DNA from: Pollutimonas sp963706785
GTDB lineage: Bacteria > Pseudomonadota > Gammaproteobacteria > Burkholderiales > Burkholderiaceae_B
Reading direction: 5' to 3'
NCBI GenBank assembly: GCA_963706785.1
Contig: CAVPNJ010000006.1
Coordinates: 1 to 64,000, forward strand
DNA: 64,000 nt
Shown here: piece after piece, positions 48,727 through 57,814 of the stretch
Layout of the letters: each line of letters begins with the position of its first letter
Numbering within the stretch: position 1 is the stretch's first letter
The notes under the pieces: model-generated
What the model was told of the DNA's origin: nothing
Databases searched by the model: none
Seen by the model: only the letters and a program-made list of their open reading frames with translations
Program-made: the position numbers and the translations under genes

Positions 48727-49037
48727 TGGAACGAGCGCCGTTCGTCGAAATCTGGATGACTACCTATAAAGGCGAGGCACATCTTTCGGCACAACTCGAT
48801 TCCATTATTGCGCAGTCATATGGCAACCCGAAGCCTACCGTTTGTCGGTATTCTATGGATTAAGAGGCCTTCCGAAAAAGTCGATACTGATCGAAGATTT
48901 GTCTTTTGCTGCGAGCAGGGATGGCGGGTTATAAAATTCTGTATGTGGCCGATACAACTGCATTGCATTCGCATAACTACACCCCCTTGGAAGAGTTTCG
49001 GCGCAGTTTCAGCATGCACAAGAAATACTGGAGCACA
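48727..49037 (+). pseudogene. Remnants of a GT2 glycosyltransferase with internal deletion
   Basis: ATG 48729 region: VEIWMTTYKGEAHLSAQLDS and IIAQSYGNPKPTV, the first ~40 residues of a GT2 enzyme, stops at 48861. Immediately after, IEDLSFA (~48887) and, in another frame, MAGYKILYVADTTALHSHNY and TPLEEFRRSFSMHKKYW match the far C-terminal part of GT2 rhamnosyltransferases. About 200 middle residues are missing, so this looks like a real deletion product, unlike the simple indels elsewhere. Confidence 0.6.
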
Positions 49038-49360
49038 TGATGAGCGACGCATATATGGTAAACGGCCCTTCGCGCGCCGAGGTCGATGCCCTTAAAGGGC
49101 CGGTCGTACTGGAATTCGGTACTGACTGGTGCGGCTACTGCCGCGCGGCGCAGCCTGCGATTGCGTCGGCCTTTTCGGGTCATTCCGATGTACGACATAT
49201 CAAGGTGGAAGACGGCAGCGGTCGCCCGTTAGGGCGCTCGTTCAAGATCAAACTGTGGCCAACGCTGATATTCATGCGCGACGGCGCAGAAGTCGCGCGC
49301 CTGGTCAGGCCTACCGATGCGAACGCGATCGCCGATGCCTTGGCGCAGATTGCTGGTTGA
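49037..49360 (+). CDS. Thioredoxin family protein
   Basis: 107 residues with the redox motif TDWCGYCRAAQP (Cys32, Cys35) and the cis-proline region KLWPTLIFMRDGAEVARLVR. A cytoplasmic thioredoxin-fold protein without a signal peptide; the WCGYC active site differs from the usual WCGPC, which should raise or lower the redox potential compared with TrxA. It could instead start at the second ATG (49040). Not part of the glycan genes by function, and the GT2 scraps end right at its start. Confidence 0.88.
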   Translation: MMSDAYMVNGPSRAEVDALKGPVVLEFGTDWCGYCRAAQPAIASAFSGHSDVRHIKVEDGSGRPLGRSFKIKLWPTLIFMRDGAEVARLVRPTDANAIADALAQIAG

Positions 49361-49471
49361 TTAAAGCAGTCCGCCGAAAAGCGAAGTTCTGAATAGATAT
49401 ATCAAAATAAGTCAAAATGTATCATAATCCGGCCGTCACGATGTTGACATATTTATCTACCGGAGATCACG

Positions 49472-52027
49472 ATGATGATTCAGGATTTATCGCTATGGCC
49501 GCTGGAAGTATGTTGTAAAAGGCGTGTTTGCGAAAGCAGGGCGGCACATAATGCAAGTGGCATAAAGAAGATTTTGCTGGCTGCGCTGGCGATCGGCATG
49601 GCCGGCTTCGTCTTGGCGGAAGCGGCTTTAGCCGGCGCAAGCGTGGCTGTGGTGGGCAAAAGAGCCGACAATCAGTTGTCGGCGGTGTTGTGGTCACCAC
49701 CACCCACCGATACGGAATGGATACTGAACGAGGCGCAATTGGGATTACCCGATGCGCCTTTTGTTTTTTCTGGCGATACCTTATATACCGCTGGCACATT
49801 TGAATCGCGTCGCGACTTCCTGATCGGCAATCGTCTTGCCGGCATTCATGTGCAAGGCGATACGACTCTGCACCTGAGCGGCGTAATCTCAAACCAGGAT
49901 GCCGCCAACGCGGGCCTGGAAAAATTTGGCGCCGGGACTTTAAGCTTATCCGGGCTAAACCTGTACCGTGGCAACACCACGCTGCATGACGGCACGCTGC
50001 GCATTGGCGGCGAACAGGCCCTGGGGCGTTCGGTGAACTTGCTGGTCGCGCACCAGGGAACCGTGCTGGATTACGCCCCGGGCGCTACCTTGCTGAATCA
50101 AATGCACCTTAGGGGCGACAACTCGGTCGACGAGTCGCCCGATGGCCCGACACCCGAACCCGCGTCATGGGCGCTTGCCGACAGTGTGCAATGGCGCGTG
50201 AACGAAGGCGAGGCCACGCAGTCCGGCACGGTGTCGGGATCAGTGCCCGTCGTAAAGCAGGGGCGCGGGCATGCTGCATCTGAATGGCATCATGGGCTAT
50301 CCATCGTTCATTACGGTCAATGAAGGCGGACTGACCGTCGACTGGCACATGGCGGGTTCAGTGCGTGTGAATCAGGGCGCGCGTCTGGAAGGGTCCGGCT
50401 TTGTTCGTACGGCGACGATCAACGACGGCGCTGTCTTTTCACCAGGCAGCGGGGTGGGCGATACGGCCAACTTTACGGTACTGGAAAAACTTGAATTCCA
50501 GCCAGGCGCCATCTTTGAGGTAGACGCCACGGCCTCGGGCGAGTCCGACTTGGTACAGGTGGCCGGCAAAGCCTTGCTGGACGGTACGGTAATGACCCGC
50601 GCCACAGCGGGCGATTGGCAGCCCAGCACTCAATATACTTTGGTTCACGCCATAGACGGCTTTGACGGCACACGTTTCGCCTCGGCCAATACCGACCTGG
50701 CTTTCCTGACACCATCGTTAAGCTACGGCACTGAGCACGTTTATTTGAATTTAAAGCGCAACGACATCCCGCTGGATGATGTGGCGGATACGCCGACCGA
50801 AGACGATGTGGCCGATGTAATTGATGAAGACCTGCCGTCGCAGCCGGAAGTGCCCGTACCCCGCCCGTAACGCCGTCGCCTCCCGAAGTACCGAGCTCCC
50901 GCCCTCGCCTGAAGTGCCATTGCCGCCGGTAAGCGAAGCCCCGGTTCCCGACCCCGAAGTGTTGCCGCGGGAAGAAGCCATCGATGACCAAGCTGGTGGA
51001 CGAGCCCGCTGAAGAGGCCGCCATTCCACCGAAAGACAATCAGGAACTGCATGACAGCATCGTAGTAATGAACCGGCCACAGGCAAAAGAGGCGCTGAAG
51101 CAGTTGTCAGGAAGTTGGGCAGCCTCGGTACGTTCGGCCATGATGGAAGACAGCCGTTTTGTGCGCGAGGCCGTATTGCGCCATACCGGCTCGGGTTCGT
51201 GGTCCGAAGCGTTCTATTCGTCCGCGGATCGCGCGTCGCAAGGCGGGACCCCCGCAGACCAGCGCCACATTGGCGGGCTGGTACTGGGTTTCGATAAGCC
51301 AATTCATTCGAACTGGAAGGCGGGCGGCTTCTTTGCCGCACAACACAGCGAAATGTCGCGGCCACACGGAATGGCCAGCGCCAATATCGACACGATATAT
51401 GCCGGCTTGAATCTCGCCGCTAATCTGCGCTACGTCGACGTAGCGCTAGGGCTGGCGCATGGTTGGCACAAGATCAAAAGCCGACGGAAGATTGCCGTGG
51501 GCGATCTGTACGACGCTTTGAGCGGCGGCTATAGCGGCCGAAGCATGCAGTTGTTCGGCGAAATCGCAACCCCGTTGCGATGGCTGGCTTCCAATGCGCA
51601 GGCAATTACTCCGTTCGCGCGCCTTGCCTGGGTAAAGGCACATGCCGATGGTTTCGTGGAAAAAGGCGGCCCGGCGGCGACCAGGGTGTTGCCTGCGGAC
51701 CAATCAGTGTTGTTTTCTTCAGTAGGGTTGCGGGCCAGTCATGTTTTCGAAACGCCAAAAGGCGAAGCGCTGATTGCAAGCCAACTGGCGTGGCATCATG
51801 CCAGCGGCGACCTACGCGCGGTAAGCCGGCAAAGCTTTCGCGACAGTACACGCCAAACCTTGTTCAAGTCTGAAGGTTTGCCCATAGCGCGGCAGGCGTG
51901 GTCGCTGCAGTTAGGCGTACAAGCCAGCCTGGCCAAGAACGTGAGCCTGGGTATGGCTTACGGAGGGCTATATGGCGGTGGTCTTCGAGACCACGGCGCA
52001 AGAATGAACTTGATCTGGCGGTTCTGA
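49472..52027 (+). pseudogene. Autotransporter (type Va) with PATR passenger, frameshifted
   Basis: A signal region with a long n-part ends KKILLAALAIGMAGFVLAEA. The passenger is beta-helical, with a passenger-associated transport repeat GLEKFGAGTLSLSGLNLYRG and TLHDGTLRIGGEQALG (49910-50030). After a shift near 50270 the second passenger half (MLHLNGIMGYPSFITVNEGG, GLTVDWHMAGSVRVNQGARL) continues, then an Asp/Pro-rich linker (PPSPEVPLPPVSEAP), with shifts near 50865 and 50980. The C-terminal barrel (~51060-52027) ends MAYGGLYGGGLRDHGARMNL with the final IWRF aromatic signal. ~850 residues when joined. No protease motif was recognised; an adhesin role is possible. Confidence 0.78.
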
Positions 52028-52048
52028 TCGGTTTGCGACGGCGTTGAC

Positions 52049-53024
52049 TTACAGCTTTTTGAAGACTGCAGCGACGATCAATCCCAGGTTGCCCAATGCA
52101 GTCTGCCGGTAAATCCCCGACCACAGTAATTGAGCCACACGGGGCAGCATCCATGTCTGGCGTGCTTGTACGAACTGTTCGAGAATTTGCCGATTCTTGG
52201 GGGTAAGCTTGTCGCTGATTTGTTGCAAGGCTGCAATATTTGTCTCGCACCATTCTTTAAAGTCGCCGTGAAAGAGCCTGCGTACGCGCGCCAAGCGCGC
52301 CATGAAGGACGAATTCATGCCGATTAAGTTGCCGCTGTGCTGGCGGTATCGCACTGATGGGTAGCCGTCGTAGCAGACCGTACCGCCGCAGCCTGTCACA
52401 ACGATATATACCCACCAGTCATGAATTACGATGGACGTCGTCTGTCTCACGCATAACAGCAGTTTACGGGCGCTGTCGCTAAATACCATCGTGTTGCCAC
52501 CCGCAATGTTCTGCATTAGGGCATTGGCAAAGCTAGGCGGCCGCTTGAACAGTTGCGAGCGTCCCAGTTCATTGTTGTGGGCATCCACATACCGTGTGCG
52601 TGAACAATATAGCTCGGGGATGTTTTGGTAGCCGGGTTCCAGAGTTCCTTTCCAGCATGGTCATCGCCCGCTGCAGTTTGTCGGCTTCCCAGATGTCGTC
52701 CTGGTCTGAAAACGCGTAGTAGTCGGCCTGGATATCGGGGTTGTAGACCAGCGACATAAAGTTGTCTGTCGACCCGGTTCGGGGCCCATGCAGGATGGTC
52801 AGCTTTTCTTCGCCCCACGCTCGCTGATAGTTGTTAAGAATAGCTAGCGTATCGTCGGTCGATCCGTCATCCGAGGCCCACACTTTCCAGTTGCTATGCG
52901 TTTGCATCAGGAAAGAGTCCAGCTGCTGGGGCAAGAATTCGCCTCCCTGATAGGTGCAAAGTAATATTGCCACTGTGGGAGACGGTGGGTCTGATGCGCG
53001 CAAATAAGACGTGTCGTCCGGCAT
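52049..53024 (-). pseudogene. GT2 glycosyltransferase (rhamnosyl/glycosyl, RgpB-like), frameshifted
   Basis: N-terminal half 53024-~52625: TVAILLCTYQGGEFLPQQLD, WASDDGSTDDTLAIL and YYAFSDQDDIWEADKLQRAM (the DQDD donor site typical of this GT2 subgroup). Shifts near 52620 and 52590 join VDAHNNELGRSQLFKRPPSF, NIAGGNTMVF and IHDWWVYIV (the HDWW acceptor-side motif), ending at 52049. ~320 residues when joined. It is convergent with the autotransporter; the 21 bases between them show no terminator. Confidence 0.78.
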
Positions 53025-53255
53025 GGTTGAAAATCCTCATGCTTCCACAGGAAGCAAACGCTATGCCGCCCGGTTCTAGCCGGACGCCCTATTGATCGCC
53101 CAGGTGCTTTTCGTCATGCTGCAGCATGTAAGGCTTTGTGATGGCGCGGCCTGTTTTTTGCTAGCCGATTAATGGTAAAGGGATGCATACACGGCAAGAT
53201 TGCTTCAGGCATTCAGGTGTACCGATCAGCAAATAGAATAGGACTTGCCGGGCTC

Positions 53256-54362
53256 ATGGTGTACTTGCTTACTGCCTTTATGGCTTCCCTGATCCTAAAC
53301 GTCATACTAGTGCGCTATAAGAATTTGCATAGCCGCTATACTGCCGACAGCGATTTGGCCGGGATTCAGAAATATCACGTAAAACCGGTGCCCCGTGTGG
53401 GCGGATTGGCATTGGTCGTTGCCGTGCTGGCCGTGTATGTACCGGTGGCATTTCGCGAGCCGTGGCTGGTCGAGCAGATGGCGCTGGTGTGGCTTTGTTC
53501 GCTGCCCGCTTTTCTGGGCGGTTTGGCCGAGGATGTAAGCAAGCGGGCTTCGGTCAGGGTACGCTTTTTATTGATCGCAGTATCGGGCGTGCTGGTGTTT
53601 TACGTACTTGGCGCGCACATTACCCGCCTTAATGTAATGGGCATCGACTGGCTATTGCAATTTACGGTGGTGTCGTTCATTGCCACTATTGTTGCCGTTA
53701 CGGGGTCGGCCAACGCCATCAATATTATTGACGGCTATCACGGCTTGGCCGCGGTCGTGTCGGCATTGATCTTCGCCGGCTTTGCCTATGTTGCTTATTA
53801 TCTGGGTGACCGCCTTCTGCTGGTGATATCGGTCAGCATGATAGGGGCGATATGTGGCTTCCTGATCTGGAACTACCCCGGTGGACTCATTTTTCTAGGC
53901 GATGGCGGTGCCTATTTTATCGGCTACATGATGGGGGTAGTGTCGATATTGCTATTGGCGCGTCATCCCAATGTATCGGCCTGGTTTCCTTTGCTGCTTT
54001 GCTTTTACCCGGTGTTTGAGACTTTGTTTTCGATCTATCGCAAGGCATTTCTGCGCGGCAGTTCGCCCACCGTTCCCGACCGCGTGCACCTGCACATGTT
54101 GATCTACCGGCGGGTTGTGCGATGGGCGCAAGTGGGTCCGGGCGAACGACGCAGTAAAGCGCAGCGCAATGCCATGACATCGCCTTTTTTATGGGTGTTT
54201 TCGTCGTCGGCGGGCGTCCCGGCCATATTATTTTGGCAGAACGAACCGATATTGATCGGCTTTACCGCTTTGTTTGTCGTCGTCTACATGCTGCTGTATC
54301 GGGCGTTGGTGCGGTTTCACGTACCGAAGTGGCTGATCGTGAAACGGCACCCCGACGAATAG
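53256..54362 (+). CDS. WecA/WbpL-like UDP-sugar:undecaprenyl-phosphate transferase
   Basis: The frame is open from ATG 53172, but the MraY/WecA family start fits ATG 53256 (MVYLLTAFMASLILNVILVR). About eleven membrane helices. Motifs: KPVPRVGGLALVVAVLAVY, GSANAINIIDGYHGLAAVVS (the catalytic NxxN-D/DG region), GLIFLGDGGAYFIGYMMGVV (the second Asp) and SPTVPDRVHLHMLIYRRV (the HLHxLI loop). It would transfer GlcNAc-1-P or a related HexNAc-1-P to undecaprenyl phosphate, the usual starter for ABC-exported O-antigens. Intact, so it is a safe candidate for the initiating enzyme in this strain. Confidence 0.87.
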   Translation: MVYLLTAFMASLILNVILVRYKNLHSRYTADSDLAGIQKYHVKPVPRVGGLALVVAVLAVYVPVAFREPWLVEQMALVWLCSLPAFLGGLAEDVSKRASVRVRFLLIAVSGVLVFYVLGAHITRLNVMGIDWLLQFTVVSFIATIVAVTGSANAINIIDGYHGLAAVVSALIFAGFAYVAYYLGDRLLLVISVSMIGAICGFLIWNYPGGLIFLGDGGAYFIGYMMGVVSILLLARHPNVSAWFPLLLCFYPVFETLFSIYRKAFLRGSSPTVPDRVHLHMLIYRRVVRWAQVGPGERRSKAQRNAMTSPFLWVFSSSAGVPAILFWQNEPILIGFTALFVVVYMLLYRALVRFHVPKWLIVKRHPDE

Positions 54363-54392
54363 ATTAAGTTGTGGTGGGTTTTCCGGGCGCGT

Positions 54393-55709
54393 TTAGATCG
54401 TTTCCGCGTACAGATCGTATTCGTCGGAATCGGTGACACGTACACGCACCATGTCGCCGGCTTTCAGTGTTTGTTCGCTGCTGACAAACACGCTGCCGTC
54501 GATTTCCGGGGCGTCGGCGCTAGAGCGCCCGATGGCCCCGTCTTCGTCGATTTCATCGATCAGCACATCGATTTCACGGCCGACTTTCTGTGCCAGGCGC
54601 GAGGTGGAAATGGCTTGCTGGTGCGCCATGAAGCGGTCCCAGCGTTCTTGCTTGACGTCGTCGGGCACTTGGTCTGCCAGTTCGTTGGCCCTTGCACCTT
54701 GCACGGGCGAATACTGGAAACAGCCGACGCGATCGAGCTGGGCGTCGGTCATCCAGTCGAGCAGGTACTGGAAGTCTTCTTCGGTTTCGCCCGGAAAGCC
54801 GACGATAAAGGTCGAGCGCAGGGTCAGATCGGGACAGATCTCACGCCAGCGCTTGATGCGCGCCATGGTGCGGTCTTCGAATGCCGGGCGTTTCATGGCT
54901 TTCAGGATTTTGGGGCTGGCGTGCTGGAAGGGGATGTCCAGGTACGGCAGGATTTTTCCGTCGGCCATAAGGGGAATGACTTCGTCGACGTGCGGGTAGG
55001 GGTAGACGTAGTGCAGTCGCGTCCACACGCCGAATTCGGCAAGCGCTTCGCAAAGTTGAGTCATGTGGGTCTTGATGGGGCGGCCGTTCCAGAAACCGCT
55101 GCGGAATTTCACATCGACGCCGTAGGCGCTGGTGTCTTGCGAAATGACCAGCAATTCCTTGACGCCCGCCTTGACCAGGCGTTCGGCCTCGCCCATGACG
55201 TCGCCTATGGGCCGGCTGACCAGGTCGCCGCGCATCGACGGAATAATACAGAAGCTGCAGCGGTGGTTACAGCCTTCGGAGATCTTCAGATAGGCGTAGT
55301 GGCGCGGCGTAAGTTTGATGCCCTGCGGCGGCACCAGGTCGATGTAGGGGTCGTGGTCCAGCTTGGGCGGCGCGGCTTCATGCACGGCGCGCACGACCTG
55401 CTCGTACTGTTGCGGGCCGGTTACGGCCAGGACGGCAGGGTGCATGTCGCGGATCAGGGCTTCTTCTACGCCCATGCAACCGGTAACGATGACTTTGCCG
55501 TTTTCGGCGATGGCTTCGCCGATGGCGTCCAGCGATTCGGCCTTGGCGCTGTCGATGAAGCCGCAGGTGTTGACGACCACCACGTCGGCGTTGTCGTACT
55601 CAGGCGTGATGACGTAGCCTTCGGTACGCAATTGCGTCAGGATGCGCTCGGAGTCAACCAGCGCTTTGGGGCATCCCAGACTGACAAAGCCGACTTTTGG
55701 GGAACTCAT
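54393..55709 (-). CDS. rimO: Ribosomal protein S12 methylthiotransferase RimO
   Basis: 438 residues, intact. N-terminal Fe-S domain: SLGCPKALVDSERILTQL, VVNTCGFIDSAKAES, VTGCMGVEEA. Radical-SAM cluster: KISEGCNHRCSFCIIPSMRG (CxxxCxxC), then the TRAM-like end VRVTDSDEYDLYAETI. RimO adds a methylthio group to an aspartate of S12. The long open frame on the opposite strand is a shadow. Convergent with the WecA-like gene; it marks the right border of the glycan island. Confidence 0.97.
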   Translation of the reverse strand: MSSPKVGFVSLGCPKALVDSERILTQLRTEGYVITPEYDNADVVVVNTCGFIDSAKAESLDAIGEAIAENGKVIVTGCMGVEEALIRDMHPAVLAVTGPQQYEQVVRAVHEAAPPKLDHDPYIDLVPPQGIKLTPRHYAYLKISEGCNHRCSFCIIPSMRGDLVSRPIGDVMGEAERLVKAGVKELLVISQDTSAYGVDVKFRSGFWNGRPIKTHMTQLCEALAEFGVWTRLHYVYPYPHVDEVIPLMADGKILPYLDIPFQHASPKILKAMKRPAFEDRTMARIKRWREICPDLTLRSTFIVGFPGETEEDFQYLLDWMTDAQLDRVGCFQYSPVQGARANELADQVPDDVKQERWDRFMAHQQAISTSRLAQKVGREIDVLIDEIDEDGAIGRSSADAPEIDGSVFVSSEQTLKAGDMVRVRVTDSDEYDLYAETI

Positions 55710-55828
55710 GTATAACCTCGTTGAGCCTGGGGCTCGATAAAGAAAAAGAATTTTAGCGGCTACCGGGCCGGATCGCCATTTGATGATAAAGTCGAGAACA
55801 AATACTATCTTGGCAGGCCTTTGTTCTC

Positions 55829-57187
55829 GTGCCCGAAATTTCTTCTACACCCACCCGTAATCCCACGTCCTTATCGGACACCATATTGGCCAGTGCGCAA
55901 AACGTACAGGCCGTGTTGGCCGGCGCGTCGCTGACCGACAGCCTTGCTGCCACACCCGCGGCGTTGCGCGCTTCCAGTCAAGCGGTTGCGTTCCATGTAA
56001 TGCGACGCTTGGGCCTGGTGTTCGAGATAAAGCAGATGCTGGTGCAACGTACGCCGCCCAATCCGCTGTTCGACGCCTTGCTGCTGGTGTCGCTGGCTTT
56101 GCTGGACACGGCGGTGGAATTTTCGGACGAATCCTCGTCTGACCACGTTGCGCGTCGCGACCTGCCCGTGTATGCCGTGCATACGGTGGTGGATCAGGCG
56201 GTAAATGCCGTGGCCAGCCAACGCAGGCTGCAGACCTATAAAGGCTTGTTAAATGCAACGCTAAGGGGCTTTATTCGGGAAAGACCCGCTATTTTAGCGC
56301 AGGCGCGCCAATATCCGGAAGCAGTTTTCAATCATCCCAACTGGTGGATCTCCAAAGTACGCCGTGCCTACCCCGACAAATGGCAGGCTTTGCTGATGGC
56401 GGCCAACCGTCCTGGCCCTATGGCGTTGCGCGTCAATGCCCGCCGTTCTTCGGTGGAAAAGATGATGGCGGAACTTGAAGCGGCCGGCATCGAAGCCACT
56501 TCACCCGCGCCAGGGGCCATCGTCTTATCTACGCCACGCCCGGTACAGGCTGTGCCCGGTTTCGAAGAGGGCTGGTGGTCGGTGCAAGACCTCGCGGCCC
56601 AGCAAGCCGCGCAGCTTTTACCTCTGCAGTCTGGCATGCGCGTGCTTGACGCCTGCGCGGCGCCTGGCGGCAAGACGGCTCATATGCTTGAACGGGCCGA
56701 TATCGACCTGCTGGCGCTTGACTCCGATCCGTTACGGCTGGAACGAGTCGCCCAGAACCTGCATCGCCTGGGGCTGGATGGCCCCAATGCGGTCTTGCGT
56801 GCCGCCGATGCGATCGACTTGCCTTCCTGGTGGGATGGGCGCCATTTCGATGCGGTGCTGGCAGATGTGCCCTGCACGGCGTCGGGCATTGTGCGCCGTC
56901 ACCCCGACATACGTTGGCTGCGCCGCGAAACCGACATCCCCAAAACCGTTGCCCTGCAGCGCAAGATCATTGATGCGCTCTGGCAAACGGTGAAGCCAGG
57001 TGGCTACTTGCTCTATTCCACGTGCTCGATTTTCCCGCAGGAAGGCGAGCAACAGGCGGTTCAATTTGAAAAGCGGCATGCCGATGCGGTGCGCCAGCCG
57101 GCGCCCGGTCAGTTGCTACCCCTTGTGGAGGATCAATCGGCATCTTGCGATGGCTTCTTTTATGCCTTGTTTGCCAAGAAGGCGTGA
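55829..57187 (+). CDS. rsmB: 16S rRNA (cytosine-967-C5)-methyltransferase RsmB
   Basis: 452 residues from a GTG start. Residues ~30-160 are NusB-like (VLAGASLTDSLAATPAALRA, LFDALLLVSLALLDTAVEFS). The catalytic domain shows LDACAAPGGKTAHMLE (SAM site), DVPCTASGIVRRHPDIRWLR (first Cys) and YLLYSTCSIFPQEGEQQ (nucleophile Cys). It methylates C967 in 16S rRNA. First gene of a plus-strand unit with the DUF4390, ntrY and ntrX genes. Confidence 0.96.
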   Translation: MPEISSTPTRNPTSLSDTILASAQNVQAVLAGASLTDSLAATPAALRASSQAVAFHVMRRLGLVFEIKQMLVQRTPPNPLFDALLLVSLALLDTAVEFSDESSSDHVARRDLPVYAVHTVVDQAVNAVASQRRLQTYKGLLNATLRGFIRERPAILAQARQYPEAVFNHPNWWISKVRRAYPDKWQALLMAANRPGPMALRVNARRSSVEKMMAELEAAGIEATSPAPGAIVLSTPRPVQAVPGFEEGWWSVQDLAAQQAAQLLPLQSGMRVLDACAAPGGKTAHMLERADIDLLALDSDPLRLERVAQNLHRLGLDGPNAVLRAADAIDLPSWWDGRHFDAVLADVPCTASGIVRRHPDIRWLRRETDIPKTVALQRKIIDALWQTVKPGGYLLYSTCSIFPQEGEQQAVQFEKRHADAVRQPAPGQLLPLVEDQSASCDGFFYALFAKKA

Positions 57188-57238
57188 GTCGTCAAAAATG
57201 ATGCATGTTTTGTTTTTTTTGGATTCCAGGGAGCAGTA

Positions 57239-57814
57239 ATGCTACGACTCTTGCTTCCTTTATTGCTATGTCTGTCGCTGACGGCTCATGCCCAGGTCAG
57301 CGTGCAGCAGGACGTCCAGCGTGTCACGCAGGTCGAGCCCATTATCGACGACGGCAAGCTGTATATCGATGCCGATATCGATTTCACGGTCAATGGCGAC
57401 TTGCGCAATGCCGCGGAAAAAGGCGTGCCCATCTACTTCACGGCCGACCTGGAAGTGGTGTCCAAACGTTGGTGGTGGTTCGACCGCACCGTAATCAATG
57501 AACAGCGAACCTGGCGGATTGTTTACAACGCCCTGACACGGCAGTGGCGTGTGGGGACCAGCGAACTTACCCTGCCCGAATCGTCGCTGGACGATGCCCT
57601 GTCGCTGGTGCGCAATATTCGCGGCTGGGCAGTGGCCGACATTGACGACCTTGAAAAGGATGAACTCTACGAAGGCCGTATACGGCTGCGCCTTGACACC
57701 TCATTATTGGCGCGCCCCTTTCAGGTTGATGCCTTTAACAGCAGCGCCTGGTCCTTAGCGACTCCATGGAAAAACTTCACTTTCTCGATCTCACGCGACG
57801 TGCTCCAACCCTAG
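57239..57814 (+). CDS. DUF4390 domain-containing exported protein
   Basis: 191 residues. Signal peptide MLRLLLPLLLCLSLTAHAQV, then a DUF4390 fold: VEPIIDDGKLYIDADIDFTV, GVPIYFTADLEVVSKRWWWF and WRIVYNALTRQWRVGTSELT. The family lies next to ntrY in many beta-proteobacteria, and its molecular role is not known. The last 49 bases overlap ntrY. Confidence 0.9.
   Translation: MLRLLLPLLLCLSLTAHAQVSVQQDVQRVTQVEPIIDDGKLYIDADIDFTVNGDLRNAAEKGVPIYFTADLEVVSKRWWWFDRTVINEQRTWRIVYNALTRQWRVGTSELTLPESSLDDALSLVRNIRGWAVADIDDLEKDELYEGRIRLRLDTSLLARPFQVDAFNSSAWSLATPWKNFTFSISRDVLQP

Noticed and set aside
54369..55715. A 448-codon open frame on the plus strand opposite rimO
   Set aside because: The minus strand carries all RimO motifs, including the CxxxCxxC cluster. 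The plus frame is a composition-driven shadow with no recognisable domain.
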